Below, in pieces: positions 7,524 through 15,461 of a DNA stretch of 15,496 bases. The notes under the pieces are model-generated. The model was not told the origin of the DNA. It saw only the letters and a list, made by a program, of their open reading frames with translations, and made no database searches. Numbering within the stretch: position 1 is the stretch's first letter; each line of letters starts with the position of its first letter. The DNA comes from Halanaerobiales bacterium (GTDB taxonomy: Bacteria > Bacillota > Halanaerobiia > Halanaerobiales > M55B127). Position numbers and translations under genes: made by a program. The stretch covers positions 1 through 15,496 of the forward strand of contig JAIPEV010000020.1 in the NCBI GenBank assembly GCA_021736965.1. Reading direction: 5' to 3'.

Positions 7524-8492
7524 ATGAGGACATATATTTTAAGAAGATTTTTACAAGCAGTCCCACTACTTTTAGCTATTTCTTTGTTGTCATTTTTCAT
7601 AATGCAATTATCACCGGGTAGTTATCTTGATACAATGAGATTAAATCCAGATGTATCTGAAAATCTTATAAATACAATGGAAAGACAGTATGGTTTAGAT
7701 AAAAGTATTCCAGAACAGTACTTCCACTGGTTATGGCAACTTTTACATGGTAATTTAGGAGAATCATTTACTTATAAAGTTCCGGTTACCCATGTAATAA
7801 AAAGCAGGATGGTAAATACTATAATATTATCTGTCGCTGCTATGATCATAGCATGGATGATATCAATACCAATTGGAATCTACTCTGCAACCCACAAGTA
7901 TACAATTGGTGATAATATTTTTACGAGTTTAGCATTTGTAGGCCTATCGATACCTAACTTTTTCTTTGCACTTTTATTATTATTCTTAATTGTCAAATTC
8001 AATGTCCCTTTACCCATTAACGGGATGACTAGTATTATGCATAACTTTTTAACTCCAATGGGTAAAGTTGTTGATATATTAAAACACCTATTAGTACCTG
8101 CAGTTGTGCTTGGTACTGCCAGTATGGCGTCATTAACAAGAATAATGAGAGGTCAAATGATTGAAGCCATGCGATCAGATTACATTAGAACTGCACGTGC
8201 TAAAGGTTTAAAAGAAAGAAAAGTTATATATAAACATGCCTTCCGAAACGCAATAAATCCAATGATTACCATATTCGGTTTTCAAATCAGCGCACTTTTA
8301 AGTGGAGCTGCCTTAACTGAAACGGTTACAGGTTGGCCCGGCTTAGGTAAGATGATGCTTACAGCTGTGAGATCGAAAGATCTTTATTTAGCTATGGCTG
8401 GATTAATGATTGGTAGTGTTTTGTTAATCATTGGAAACCTAATTGCCGATATTATGTTAGCAATAAGCGATCCGAGAATTAGGTATAATTAA
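7524..8492 (+). CDS. ABC transporter permease, DppB/OppB family
   Basis: This 322-residue inner-membrane protein is the first channel subunit of the peptide-type importer. It has the family start MRTYILRRFLQAVPLLL and six membrane segments: about 10-28, 98-120, 132-157, 190-205, 245-262 and 285-310. The ATPase-contact EAA loop is EAMRSDYIRTARAKGLKERK at about 213-232. It ends with ISDPRIRYN, typical of DppB. A TTG directly before the ATG could also start translation (AAAGGAG at 7507-7513 is 7 bp from the TTG and 10 bp from the ATG); the ATG is preferred because the family begins there. The next gene starts 12 bp downstream, so the two permeases are cotranslated. Confidence 0.93.
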   Translation: MRTYILRRFLQAVPLLLAISLLSFFIMQLSPGSYLDTMRLNPDVSENLINTMERQYGLDKSIPEQYFHWLWQLLHGNLGESFTYKVPVTHVIKSRMVNTIILSVAAMIIAWMISIPIGIYSATHKYTIGDNIFTSLAFVGLSIPNFFFALLLLFLIVKFNVPLPINGMTSIMHNFLTPMGKVVDILKHLLVPAVVLGTASMASLTRIMRGQMIEAMRSDYIRTARAKGLKERKVIYKHAFRNAINPMITIFGFQISALLSGAALTETVTGWPGLGKMMLTAVRSKDLYLAMAGLMIGSVLLIIGNLIADIMLAISDPRIRYN

Positions 8493-8504
8493 AGGAGGGT
8501 AGAA

Positions 8505-9629
8505 ATGCAAAAATTAGATAAAAATATAAAAGATGATATTGATAAAAAACAAACAGTTAAAGATAAAGAATATAGCATCTGGTTAGATACCTGGAAACGA
8601 ATGCGTCGCCATAAGATGGCTATGATAGGTGGAACCATAGTTTTAATACTATATATTGTAGTGATCTTTGCTGGATTTTTATCTCCATATAATCCTTATA
8701 AAGGATTTAAGAAACATTTTTTTCACCCTCCAACAAAAATACATTTCTTTGATGAGGATGGCTTAACATGGCCATATGTATATGAAACTAAATCAGTGGA
8801 TTGGGCAGAATATGAAGTAATAAAAGATAAAAAATACCCAATAAAATTTTTTCATAGAGGGCAGGAATATGTATTAATGGGACTTTTTAAATCTGATCTT
8901 CACTTAATCGGTGTAGATCAACCAGCTCATCTCTTTTTTATGGGTTCTGATAACTATGGAAGAGATCTTTTTACTCGAATACTTTATGGTGGTAGGGTTT
9001 CTATGTTCATTGGTTTTGTCGCAATCTTTATTACCACCGTGATTGGAATGATTGTTGGTGGAATTGCCGGTTACTATGGAGGATGGGTCGACAATTTGTT
9101 AATGAGATTTGCAGAGGTAATTATGTCTATCCCCGGCTTTTATCTATTATTAGCCTTGGCAGCTGTTTTACCAATAGATATATCTTCAACAATGCGGTTT
9201 TTCTTAATTATTTCAATTTTATCTTTTCGAGGCTGGGCAGGCATGGCCCGTGTTATAAGAGGGATGGTTCTATCTATTAGAAATGAAGACTATATCCTTG
9301 CTGCACAAGCAATTGGTGCTAAGGATAAAAGAATAATTACAAAACATGTACTTCCTACTACTACTACTTATGTAATAGTACGAGCAACGGTTAGTATACC
9401 TTCATATATAATTATGGAATCTGGTTTGAGTTTCTTAGGATTAGGAATCCAGGAGCCAAATGCCAGCTGGGGTAATATGTTGAGTGCAGCTCAAAATGTT
9501 ACTAAAATAACAAATTTCCCCTGGTTATTAATACCTGGTTTTATGATATTCTTTGCAGTTTTAAGTTATAACTTACTTGGAGATGGACTTAGAGATGCTT
9601 TAGATCCAAAGGCAACTGAAGATTATTAA
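8505..9629 (+). CDS. ABC transporter permease, DppC/OppC family, with extracytoplasmic insertion
   Basis: This 374-residue second permease of the importer follows an AAAGGAGGG ribosome site. A lysine-rich cytoplasmic N-terminus (1-35) precedes membrane segment 1 (about 37-60). The region 61-148 is a large extracytoplasmic insertion with KIHFFDEDGLTWPYVYE and many aromatic and charged residues; it accounts for the excess over the roughly 300 residues of ordinary DppC. The core then resumes with the family hallmark FFMGSDNYGRDLFTRILYGGRVS, further membrane segments, the EAA loop LAAQAIGAKDKRIITKHVLP, and the ending GDGLRDALDPKA. I recall similar insertions in related permeases of anaerobes and thermophiles, where they may contact the binding protein. 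No ATPase gene follows. Confidence 0.93.
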   Translation: MQKLDKNIKDDIDKKQTVKDKEYSIWLDTWKRMRRHKMAMIGGTIVLILYIVVIFAGFLSPYNPYKGFKKHFFHPPTKIHFFDEDGLTWPYVYETKSVDWAEYEVIKDKKYPIKFFHRGQEYVLMGLFKSDLHLIGVDQPAHLFFMGSDNYGRDLFTRILYGGRVSMFIGFVAIFITTVIGMIVGGIAGYYGGWVDNLLMRFAEVIMSIPGFYLLLALAAVLPIDISSTMRFFLIISILSFRGWAGMARVIRGMVLSIRNEDYILAAQAIGAKDKRIITKHVLPTTTTYVIVRATVSIPSYIIMESGLSFLGLGIQEPNASWGNMLSAAQNVTKITNFPWLLIPGFMIFFAVLSYNLLGDGLRDALDPKATEDY

Positions 9630-9666
9630 AAGAGGATGTGAACAATTTAATCTTCTTTTATTTTTT
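9628..9666 (+). terminator. Rho-independent terminator of the peptide-importer operon
   Basis: Arms AAAAGAGGAT (9628-9637) and ATCTTCTTTT (9650-9659) pair over 10 bp with one G-U wobble, followed by A and six Ts. The stem overlaps the stop codon of the DppC-like gene, so transcription should end right after it. Confidence 0.65.
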
Positions 9667-9684
9667 ATATTTCAATAATATTAT

Positions 9685-9725
9685 AAAAAGACTACCAAAA
9701 ACTTACATATATTGGTAGTCTTTTT
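9685..9725. terminator. Second, bidirectional stem-loop terminator
   Basis: A perfect 14-bp stem is formed by arms 9685-9698 (AAAAAGACTACCAA) and 9712-9725 (TTGGTAGTCTTTTT) around a 13-base loop. The arms end in A5 and T5, so the structure can terminate transcription from either side. It backs up the terminator at 9628-9666 and lies between two convergent transporter operons. Confidence 0.8.
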
Positions 9726-9804
9726 GCTTTGTTATTTTATATTAAAAATATTATTTGATTTTTAATAAAGATTTTATTTATTATTTGATATGTGGTTTTT
9801 TTGC

Positions 9805-9832
9805 AAAAAAAAGACCTTAAATCAATAAGGTC
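9805..9832 (-). terminator. Rho-independent terminator of the Liv/KAS III operon
   Basis: Read on the minus strand, GACCTTA pairs with TAAGGTC (9826-9832 with 9813-9819) around a 6-base loop. It is followed by eight consecutive Us (the A-run at 9805-9812). It lies 25 bp beyond the stop of the KAS III-like gene and closes the leftward operon. Confidence 0.8.
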
Positions 9833-9857
9833 AGTTTATTAATGATATTAACTTACA

Positions 9858-10850
9858 TTATACTTCTAATAACATAGTTGCCATCGTATATCCTACACCA
9901 GATGCGGTCAAACAGACAAGATCGCCTTTTTTTACCTCTTCTTTTTCTAAGGCATCATCTAATGCCATTATGACACATGCATTACCTGTATAACCATATC
10001 TGCCCATTATATTATGTGTCTTGCTAAAATCTATGCCTAAGTTTTTACAGGTTAACTGTATAGCGGATTTATTTATTTGAGTAAAGATAAATTTATCAAC
10101 TTCATCTAATTGAAAGTTGCTTTTTGTCATCATCTTCTCTATAATGACAGGCCATAGTTCAGGATTTCTATTCATCAGTTCTCCCTGCCAAAAAGTAAGG
10201 TTAGGATTAACCTCTCCTTTACCTTTAATTCTTTCAATAGTTGCAGGAAACCTTGTTCCTCCAACATATATTCCTAAAGATCTCCACTGATTACCATTAC
10301 CTATAAAATGATTAGAATGAATCCCTATATCTTTTTTTGATTTTTGATAAATTGCTGCTCCAGCTCCATCAGAAAACACACAAAAGAACTTACCCTTTTT
10401 CATCTCTGCAAATTTTGTCATATTATAGACAGAAAGAACCATTACTGTTTCGATATCATTGTTTCCTTCAATCCAATTTTTAGCAGTTTCAGAAGCAAAT
10501 ACAAATCCTGTACAAGACGCATTTAAATCAAAAAATGGAGCTCCATCTCTCATCTTTAGACCTTCAGCAATACTTGCTGATGATTGAGGAGATAAAATAT
10601 CAGGGGTATCAGTTGAAACTATTAACAAGTCTATCTCTTCTACACTGAAATTTACCTTTTTTAAAGCGTTTTTCCCAGCCTTAATACCTAAATCAGTTGT
10701 ACTCATATCTTCTCCTGTTTCATTACGTTTTTTAATCCCAAGTGGAGCCATAAACTCACTTATGTCTTCACCTAAAATATTACTCATATCTTCTAGATTA
10801 TATGAATTATCTGGGGCATAAGACCCGGTTGAAATTAATTTAATTCCCAA
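9858..10850 (-). CDS. Ketoacyl-ACP synthase III-like protein with atypical catalytic residues
   Basis: The 330-residue length and thiolase fold match FabH-type enzymes. The nucleophile is present: Cys113 in FFDLNASCTGFVFA. The flanking FCVFSDGAGAAIY (155-167), including the GDGAGA-like turn, and the C-terminal LTASGVGYTMATMLLE are normal. By my alignment the catalytic His (HQAN in FabH) is Thr257 in FIFTQINKSAI, and the catalytic Asn (GNTS) is Tyr287 in RYGYTGNAC. It may therefore be an acyltransferase or a condensing enzyme with other chemistry, not housekeeping FabH. The start is TTG, 5 bp after a strong AAGGAGGG site; no alternative ATG fits. It begins 21 bp after livF and is the last gene of the Liv operon, implying a function linked to the imported ligand. 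Substrate is unknown. Confidence 0.85.
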   Translation of the reverse strand: MGIKLISTGSYAPDNSYNLEDMSNILGEDISEFMAPLGIKKRNETGEDMSTTDLGIKAGKNALKKVNFSVEEIDLLIVSTDTPDILSPQSSASIAEGLKMRDGAPFFDLNASCTGFVFASETAKNWIEGNNDIETVMVLSVYNMTKFAEMKKGKFFCVFSDGAGAAIYQKSKKDIGIHSNHFIGNGNQWRSLGIYVGGTRFPATIERIKGKGEVNPNLTFWQGELMNRNPELWPVIIEKMMTKSNFQLDEVDKFIFTQINKSAIQLTCKNLGIDFSKTHNIMGRYGYTGNACVIMALDDALEKEEVKKGDLVCLTASGVGYTMATMLLEV

Positions 10851-10871
10851 AATATCCCTCCTTAAAAATGA

Positions 10872-11579
10872 TTAGATACCCAAATAAGATTTTTTAATGT
10901 GTTCATTAGAAGATAAGTTTTTAACACTATCTTCTAACTCAATTCTTCCATTTTCTAAGACATACCCTCTATTAATAACCTTTAATCCCTGTCTTACATT
11001 TTGTTCAGCCAATAGTATAGAAACATCTTCTTTTTTAATTTCATTTAACTTTTTAAAGAGATCAGTGACTAATGAAGGCTGTAATCCTATTGAAGGTTCA
11101 TCAAGTATCAGTAATTTAGGGCTAGACATTAATGCTCTACCAACTGCTAACATCCTTTGTTGCCCTCCACTCATAGTTCCAGCTATCTGTTTTTCCCTTT
11201 CTTTTAAAATGGGAAATAAACTATATACAAATTCTAAATTATTATCTGTTTTATTTTTAGCACTGGGAATATATGCAGATCCTAATTTTAAGTTTTCTTT
11301 AACTGACATTAAAGGAAATAATTCTCTTTTCTGAGGTACCAAAGCAATTCCTTTTTTTATTATTTGATGAGTTGATAGACCAACAATATTTTCACCATTA
11401 AATAAGATCTCACCATCTATATTATTTATTAAACCAATAACTGCATTAATTAATGTACTTTTTCCAGCACCATTTGGCCCAAATATACCAACAGCCTCAT
11501 TGTCCTTAATATTTAAATTTAAGTCCCATATTACCTGTATTTTACCATATGAAACATCTAAATTTTTGATTTTTAACAT
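10872..11579 (-). CDS. livF: Liv-type ABC transporter ATP-binding protein LivF
   Basis: This 235-residue ATPase is one of the two nucleotide-binding subunits of the Liv importer. Walker A GPNGAGKST is at 34-42, signature MSGGQ at 136-140, Walker B LLILDEP at 156-162, and LLAEQNV at 189-195. The last has Gln in place of the switch His, as usual in LivF. PSIGLQPSLV after Walker B and the YVLENGRIEL tail are also LivF marks. The frame extends 6 codons up to a TTG, but the ATG at 11579 is preferred. It lies one base after the livG stop, with GGGGAGGAA, embedded in the end of livG, as its ribosome site. Confidence 0.94.
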   Translation of the reverse strand: MLKIKNLDVSYGKIQVIWDLNLNIKDNEAVGIFGPNGAGKSTLINAVIGLINNIDGEILFNGENIVGLSTHQIIKKGIALVPQKRELFPLMSVKENLKLGSAYIPSAKNKTDNNLEFVYSLFPILKEREKQIAGTMSGGQQRMLAVGRALMSSPKLLILDEPSIGLQPSLVTDLFKKLNEIKKEDVSILLAEQNVRQGLKVINRGYVLENGRIELEDSVKNLSSNEHIKKSYLGI

Positions 11580-11580
11580 C

Positions 11581-12297
11581 TTATTCTTCCTCCCCAAGAT
11601 AGGCTGCTATTACATTTTGCTGTTGTGATACTTCACTATATGGCCCCTGGGCAATTATCTGACCTCGATCAAGTACTATTACTCGATCTGTAAGTTCTTT
11701 AACAACTTTCATTATATGTTCAACAACACATATTGAAATATCTGTTTTCTGAACACCTTTTACTATTTCAATTAGTTCCCAGGTTTCTTCGCTATTTAGT
11801 CCAGCCATTATTTCATCTAAAAATAATAATTTAGGATCAGAAGCTAAAGCTCTACCAAGTTCTATTTTTTTTAATTCTAAAACGGTTAGTTCATCAACAT
11901 TCTTATTAACATTTTTTAATTTTAATAACTCACATATTTCGAGCGATTTTTTTCTCGCTTCATTTAATTTATTTCCCTTGCCAAATAAAGCACCAACCAT
12001 AATATTTTCTAGTGCTGTAAAGTCTTTTAAAGGTCTAACTATTTGAAATGTTCTAGCAACACCCTTTTGGGTTCTTATGTGAGCAGGATACTTCGTAATA
12101 TCTTCATCTCTAAAGGTAATACTCCCTTTGTTTACTGGTAGGGTACCAGCAATTAAATTAATTACTGTAGTCTTTCCTGCGCCATTAGGACCAATAATAC
12201 CTAGAATTTCATCTTTACCAACCGTAAAACTTAAATTATTTACAGCTATCAATCCACCAAATCTTCTAAGTATTTTATCAGCTTTTAATCTAGGCAT
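11581..12297 (-). CDS. livG: Liv-type ABC transporter ATP-binding protein LivG, variant signature
   Basis: This 238-residue ATPase partners LivF. Walker A GPNGAGKTT is at 36-44, and the LivG-typical VARTFQIVRPLKDFTALENIMVG has its Q-loop Gln at 85. Walker B is LLFLDE at 157-162, and the switch His is 194 (VVEHIM). The usual LSGGQ signature is replaced by LTVLELKKIEL (137-147), and the residue after the Walker B Glu is Ile rather than Pro (DEIMAGLN). I recall a LivG branch with LTLAxxKRLE and DEVMAGLN that shows the same change, so this is probably a functional subfamily, not decay. The ATG has a GGAGGGG site inside the end of livM and overlaps livM by 8 bp, showing tight coupling. Confidence 0.93.
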   Translation of the reverse strand: MPRLKADKILRRFGGLIAVNNLSFTVGKDEILGIIGPNGAGKTTVINLIAGTLPVNKGSITFRDEDITKYPAHIRTQKGVARTFQIVRPLKDFTALENIMVGALFGKGNKLNEARKKSLEICELLKLKNVNKNVDELTVLELKKIELGRALASDPKLLFLDEIMAGLNSEETWELIEIVKGVQKTDISICVVEHIMKVVKELTDRVIVLDRGQIIAQGPYSEVSQQQNVIAAYLGEEE

Positions 12298-13228
12298 TAA
12301 TATCCCCTCCAGTCTTTCCTATTCCAATTACAGTATTTTTTATTGGTTTATATATCCCCTGTGGCATAAATAATACGACAAATACTATAATTAAACCATA
12401 AACTATTAAATGTCCATATGGCATTTGTAATTTTAGGTACTCTGCAATAAGACCTAATAGAAATGCCCCGATAATAGGTCCATTAGTACTGTAAATACCA
12501 CCGACTAAAGCCATTGCTATTGGTAATAATAGAAAGTTCAAAGAAAAAGTGCTTTCTGGATTCACAAAGGCATATTGTTGGACATAAGCCGCACCTACAA
12601 GTCCTTGAATTGCAGATGTAACAACAAAAACAAATAATAAATATTTAAAAACATTAATACCACTTGATTTTGCAGTAGTTTCATCATTTCTAATCGAATT
12701 TATAGCAAAATGAATCCGTGTTCTCTTAAATATTTCTGAGATACCAATCACAGTTAATGTAATAATTAAAATCATATAATATATTTTGATGGGATCCCCA
12801 TTAAATATAGCATTACTTAATATAGTACCACTTGATCCTCCTGTTAACTCAGGTAAATTTCTAATCACAACAGAAAAAACATGTGTGAGGGCTAAGGTTG
12901 TTATTGCGAAATATATTTCTCGTAATCTTAAAACAACAAAACCTAAGAAAAAAGCTATCACTCCTGAAAATATTGCCCCAACTAATAAACTCAGTATTGG
13001 ATCAAAACCAAGTTTAACTACAATTAATGCAGAAGCATAAGCGCCCAAACCAAAAAAACCGGCTGTACCAAAAGACAACTGACCCGTCCTTAACATCATA
13101 TCCCAACTTAAACTGAGTGCAAGAAATACTAAAATCGAAGTAAAGATATGAAGTAAATATGTACCAGCAATAAAGGGCAGTATAACTGACAAAATTACTA
13201 ATAAAATTGGTAATATATATTTTTTCAT
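12290..13228 (-). CDS. livM: Liv-type ABC transporter permease LivM
   Basis: This 312-residue polytopic membrane protein forms the channel with LivH. After several N-terminal membrane segments it carries the family motif GQLSFGTAGFFGLGAYAS at 49-66. The cytoplasmic loop RIHFAINSIRNDETTAKSSGIN (about 171-192) contacts the ATPases, and MALVGGIYSTNGPIIGAF (about 239-256) is also typical. The C-terminus ends soon after the usual LFMPQGIYKPI. Its ATG shares one base with the livH stop (TAATG), so translation is coupled. Confidence 0.94.
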   Translation of the reverse strand: MKKYILPILLVILSVILPFIAGTYLLHIFTSILVFLALSLSWDMMLRTGQLSFGTAGFFGLGAYASALIVVKLGFDPILSLLVGAIFSGVIAFFLGFVVLRLREIYFAITTLALTHVFSVVIRNLPELTGGSSGTILSNAIFNGDPIKIYYMILIITLTVIGISEIFKRTRIHFAINSIRNDETTAKSSGINVFKYLLFVFVVTSAIQGLVGAAYVQQYAFVNPESTFSLNFLLLPIAMALVGGIYSTNGPIIGAFLLGLIAEYLKLQMPYGHLIVYGLIIVFVVLFMPQGIYKPIKNTVIGIGKTGGDINA

Positions 13229-14151
13229 TATCTAGCCCTCCTATATGATCTGGATATGATTACAATAATTAATACACCAAAGAAAACGATATCTGACCAA
13301 CCACCATAATTTGGTATTGAATTTATAACTGCTTCTCCTATACCTAATGTGACTCCTGCTATTAATATTCCATTTAGATTACCTAAACCAGCCATTGCTG
13401 CTAAGGCAAATGACTTTAGGGAAAATGGTGAGCCTACTCCGGGAAAAATTGCTGTCCTCGGTAACATAAAACCTGCAACAATACCTAATATTCCGATCGA
13501 AACACTAAACACAAAAAGGTAAACAAAGTTTACATTGATTCCAACTATCCTAGCTCCTTTAGGGTTCTGACCTACAGCAAAGGTTGCCTGCCCCAAACGA
13601 GTATTTTTTAAAAACCACTGTAAAGCTACTAATACAGCTACAGCGATTAATATATATAATAATTCATAAGTACCAAATCTAAATCCACCTACTTCAATCG
13701 CAGAATAAGCATAGTCGGTATAAACATTACGTGGTCTTGATGTCCAAATTATATTGATTGTTTCGATTAAAACCAAAGAGATACCGAAAGTAATTAATAA
13801 TTGGTTAAGATGTCCATCTTTTAGAACATTTTTAACAGTTAAAAGATATATTCCACCACTTAATAAAATTAAAAATAGAACTGCAGGTACTATTGAAACA
13901 AGCGGGTCTAAATTAAATCTGGAATAAAGCATATATATTAAATAAAAACCTACTGTTAAAAAATCACCATGCGCAAGATTTAAAACACCTAAAATCCCTA
14001 ACACTAAAGCAAGAGGTAAAGCTATGATAGCATATAAACTACCTCTTTGTAGTCCATCAAGCAAAGCATTAGGCCTCCATATTCCAATTATTACCATAAA
14101 TAATATTAATAATAATAATAATCTGTATGACTTTTTTAATGAAAATGACAT
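13228..14151 (-). CDS. livH: Liv-type ABC transporter permease LivH
   Basis: This 307-residue inner-membrane protein has about eight hydrophobic segments and the LivH signatures LGILGVLNLAHGDFLTVGFY (near 47-66), GQNPKGARIVGINV (about 196-209, the ATPase-contact loop) and ALAAMAGLGNLNGILIAGV (about 248-266). These mark it as the first permease of the branched-chain amino acid/amide-type importer family. The ATG follows a GGAGGGA site. A stem-loop and about 68 bp separate it from the upstream binding-protein gene. LivH-LivM-LivG-LivF are complete and overlapping or touching. Confidence 0.94.
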   Translation of the reverse strand: MSFSLKKSYRLLLLLILFMVIIGIWRPNALLDGLQRGSLYAIIALPLALVLGILGVLNLAHGDFLTVGFYLIYMLYSRFNLDPLVSIVPAVLFLILLSGGIYLLTVKNVLKDGHLNQLLITFGISLVLIETINIIWTSRPRNVYTDYAYSAIEVGGFRFGTYELLYILIAVAVLVALQWFLKNTRLGQATFAVGQNPKGARIVGINVNFVYLFVFSVSIGILGIVAGFMLPRTAIFPGVGSPFSLKSFALAAMAGLGNLNGILIAGVTLGIGEAVINSIPNYGGWSDIVFFGVLIIVIISRSYRRAR

Positions 14152-14179
14152 TGTTTCCCTCCATCCATCATTTTTTAAG

Positions 14180-14208
14180 ACAGCCGGGTAGTATAAATAC
14201 CCGGCTGT
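14180..14208 (-). promoter_or_regulatory. Intercistronic stem-loop between Liv binding-protein and livH
   Basis: A perfect 11-bp GC-rich stem is formed by ACAGCCGGGTA (14180-14190) and TACCCGGCTGT (14198-14208) around a 7-base loop. It sits 11 bp after the binding-protein stop codon. On the minus strand it is followed by TCTTAAAAAATG, not by a U-run, so it is more likely an mRNA-stabilising or partial-attenuation element than a full terminator. Confidence 0.7.
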
Positions 14209-14219
14209 GTATTAACTAG

Positions 14220-15461
14220 TTACCAGGAAAAGGGATATTCTATTTCTGATGTGGCAAATTCAAATGGCCAAATTACATGTTGTTCTCCATCCTGATACTG
14301 TAGTATTTTTTGTCTTGTAAAACCTTGATTTTTAATTATGTTACTTGGAGCCATTCTTAAAGTTGAACCTAATGGAGATACATATTCTACATCTCTTAAA
14401 GCCTCAATTAATACTTCTTTTTCTAATGTTTTTGCCTTTTTAATACCTTCAGCTAAATACATAATGTTTGTATAACCTAAAGGTGCAAAGTAAGTTGCAG
14501 GCTCATGATTGTGAAGTTCAATATATGCATTCCAGAAATGATCAGCAACATCACTTACTTCTTTTAATGCTGGAGCCCACATACCGTATAAAACTACTTT
14601 ATCAGATAGTGGATTACTACCAAAATCAGCAGGCCATCCTGGAGGCGCTCCTACATATAGGGGTGGCTCAAAGCCAACTTCTCTTGATTGAGCTAACATT
14701 GGAACTGCATCAGCATCATATCCTGCCCAAATAAACAAGTCAGGATCATAATCTTTTGCCTGTCTCAACATACCTCTATAATCTCCTCCACCTAAAGCAG
14801 CACTCTTAAATGAGGCACCTGCAAACTCTTCCATTACTTCTGCAAAAGGGCCTTCACCATCTTCAGCCATGGCTGCCATGCTTTGATAAGCCTTAAATGA
14901 GTCTGTACCAAAGGCTCCTTCTTCATATGCTAAGAATACCTTACCAACTTCAATTTTATCGTTTCTGTTAATGATATCTGTCCAACCTTCTCCATAACTA
15001 GCACCTTGTTGGTAATCCCATGGATGTAGATGAAAATACCAGTCTGCATCTGCTCCGATAGCTTCCTCAGCTTTATGAGAAGCTGCTCCAGCCCAAACAG
15101 TTATTTTTTGATATTTTTTGAGACTTGGGATTTGTGCTAAATGAACACCACTTGACATTCCACCAACAAAAAAGTCTACTTCATCTACTGTAGCTAGCTT
15201 ATCGATAGCTGCAGCACCTTTTTCAGGTTTAAACTCACTATCTACTACAACTAACTTTACTTCTCTGCCTAATAAGCCACCAGCTTCATTAATCTCTTTT
15301 ACTGCTAATTTCATAGCATTAGTAGCTTGTCTACCTGTAATATCTCCCAAAGGATTGACAGCACCAATCTTAATTGGACCTTCCTGAGCAAAAGTAACTA
15401 CACTTATAGATAACACCATCAAAAATACTAATGACAAAATAAATAAATTATTTTTCTTCAA
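14220..15461 (-). CDS. Liv-type ABC transporter solute-binding protein
   Basis: This 413-residue extracytoplasmic receptor of the Liv importer is in the periplasmic-binding-protein family that includes LivJ/LivK and amide or aromatic-acid binders. A signal peptide (MKKNN, core 6-23, cleavage after TFA at 25) has no lipobox Cys, so the protein should be soluble in the periplasm. The mature start PIKIGAVNPLGDITGRQATNAMKLAVKEIN is the classic lobe I strand-helix. INEAGGLLGREVKLVVVDSEFKPEKG and VDFFVGGMSSGVHLAQIPSLKKY follow, then YEEGAFGTDSFKAY for lobe II. The start is TTG, about 10 bp after AAGGGGG; no ATG is available. Its promoter must lie beyond the right window edge. The ligand is uncertain: sequence alone does not separate leucine-type from amide- or aryl-acid-type members. 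Confidence 0.92.
   Translation of the reverse strand: MKKNNLFILSLVFLMVLSISVVTFAQEGPIKIGAVNPLGDITGRQATNAMKLAVKEINEAGGLLGREVKLVVVDSEFKPEKGAAAIDKLATVDEVDFFVGGMSSGVHLAQIPSLKKYQKITVWAGAASHKAEEAIGADADWYFHLHPWDYQQGASYGEGWTDIINRNDKIEVGKVFLAYEEGAFGTDSFKAYQSMAAMAEDGEGPFAEVMEEFAGASFKSAALGGGDYRGMLRQAKDYDPDLFIWAGYDADAVPMLAQSREVGFEPPLYVGAPPGWPADFGSNPLSDKVVLYGMWAPALKEVSDVADHFWNAYIELHNHEPATYFAPLGYTNIMYLAEGIKKAKTLEKEVLIEALRDVEYVSPLGSTLRMAPSNIIKNQGFTRQKILQYQDGEQHVIWPFEFATSEIEYPFSW

Noticed and set aside
9083..9280. 65-codon frame inside the DppC-like gene
   Set aside because: It is an alternative frame inside a well-supported permease, with no independent start signal.
10897..11334. 145-codon plus-strand frame opposite livF
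   Set aside because: It is the antisense shadow of a strongly supported ATPase gene, lacks a ribosome site and resembles no protein.
14180..14208. Terminator after the Liv binding-protein gene
   Set aside because: The stem is strong but no U-run follows on either strand, and livH needs transcription to pass through it.
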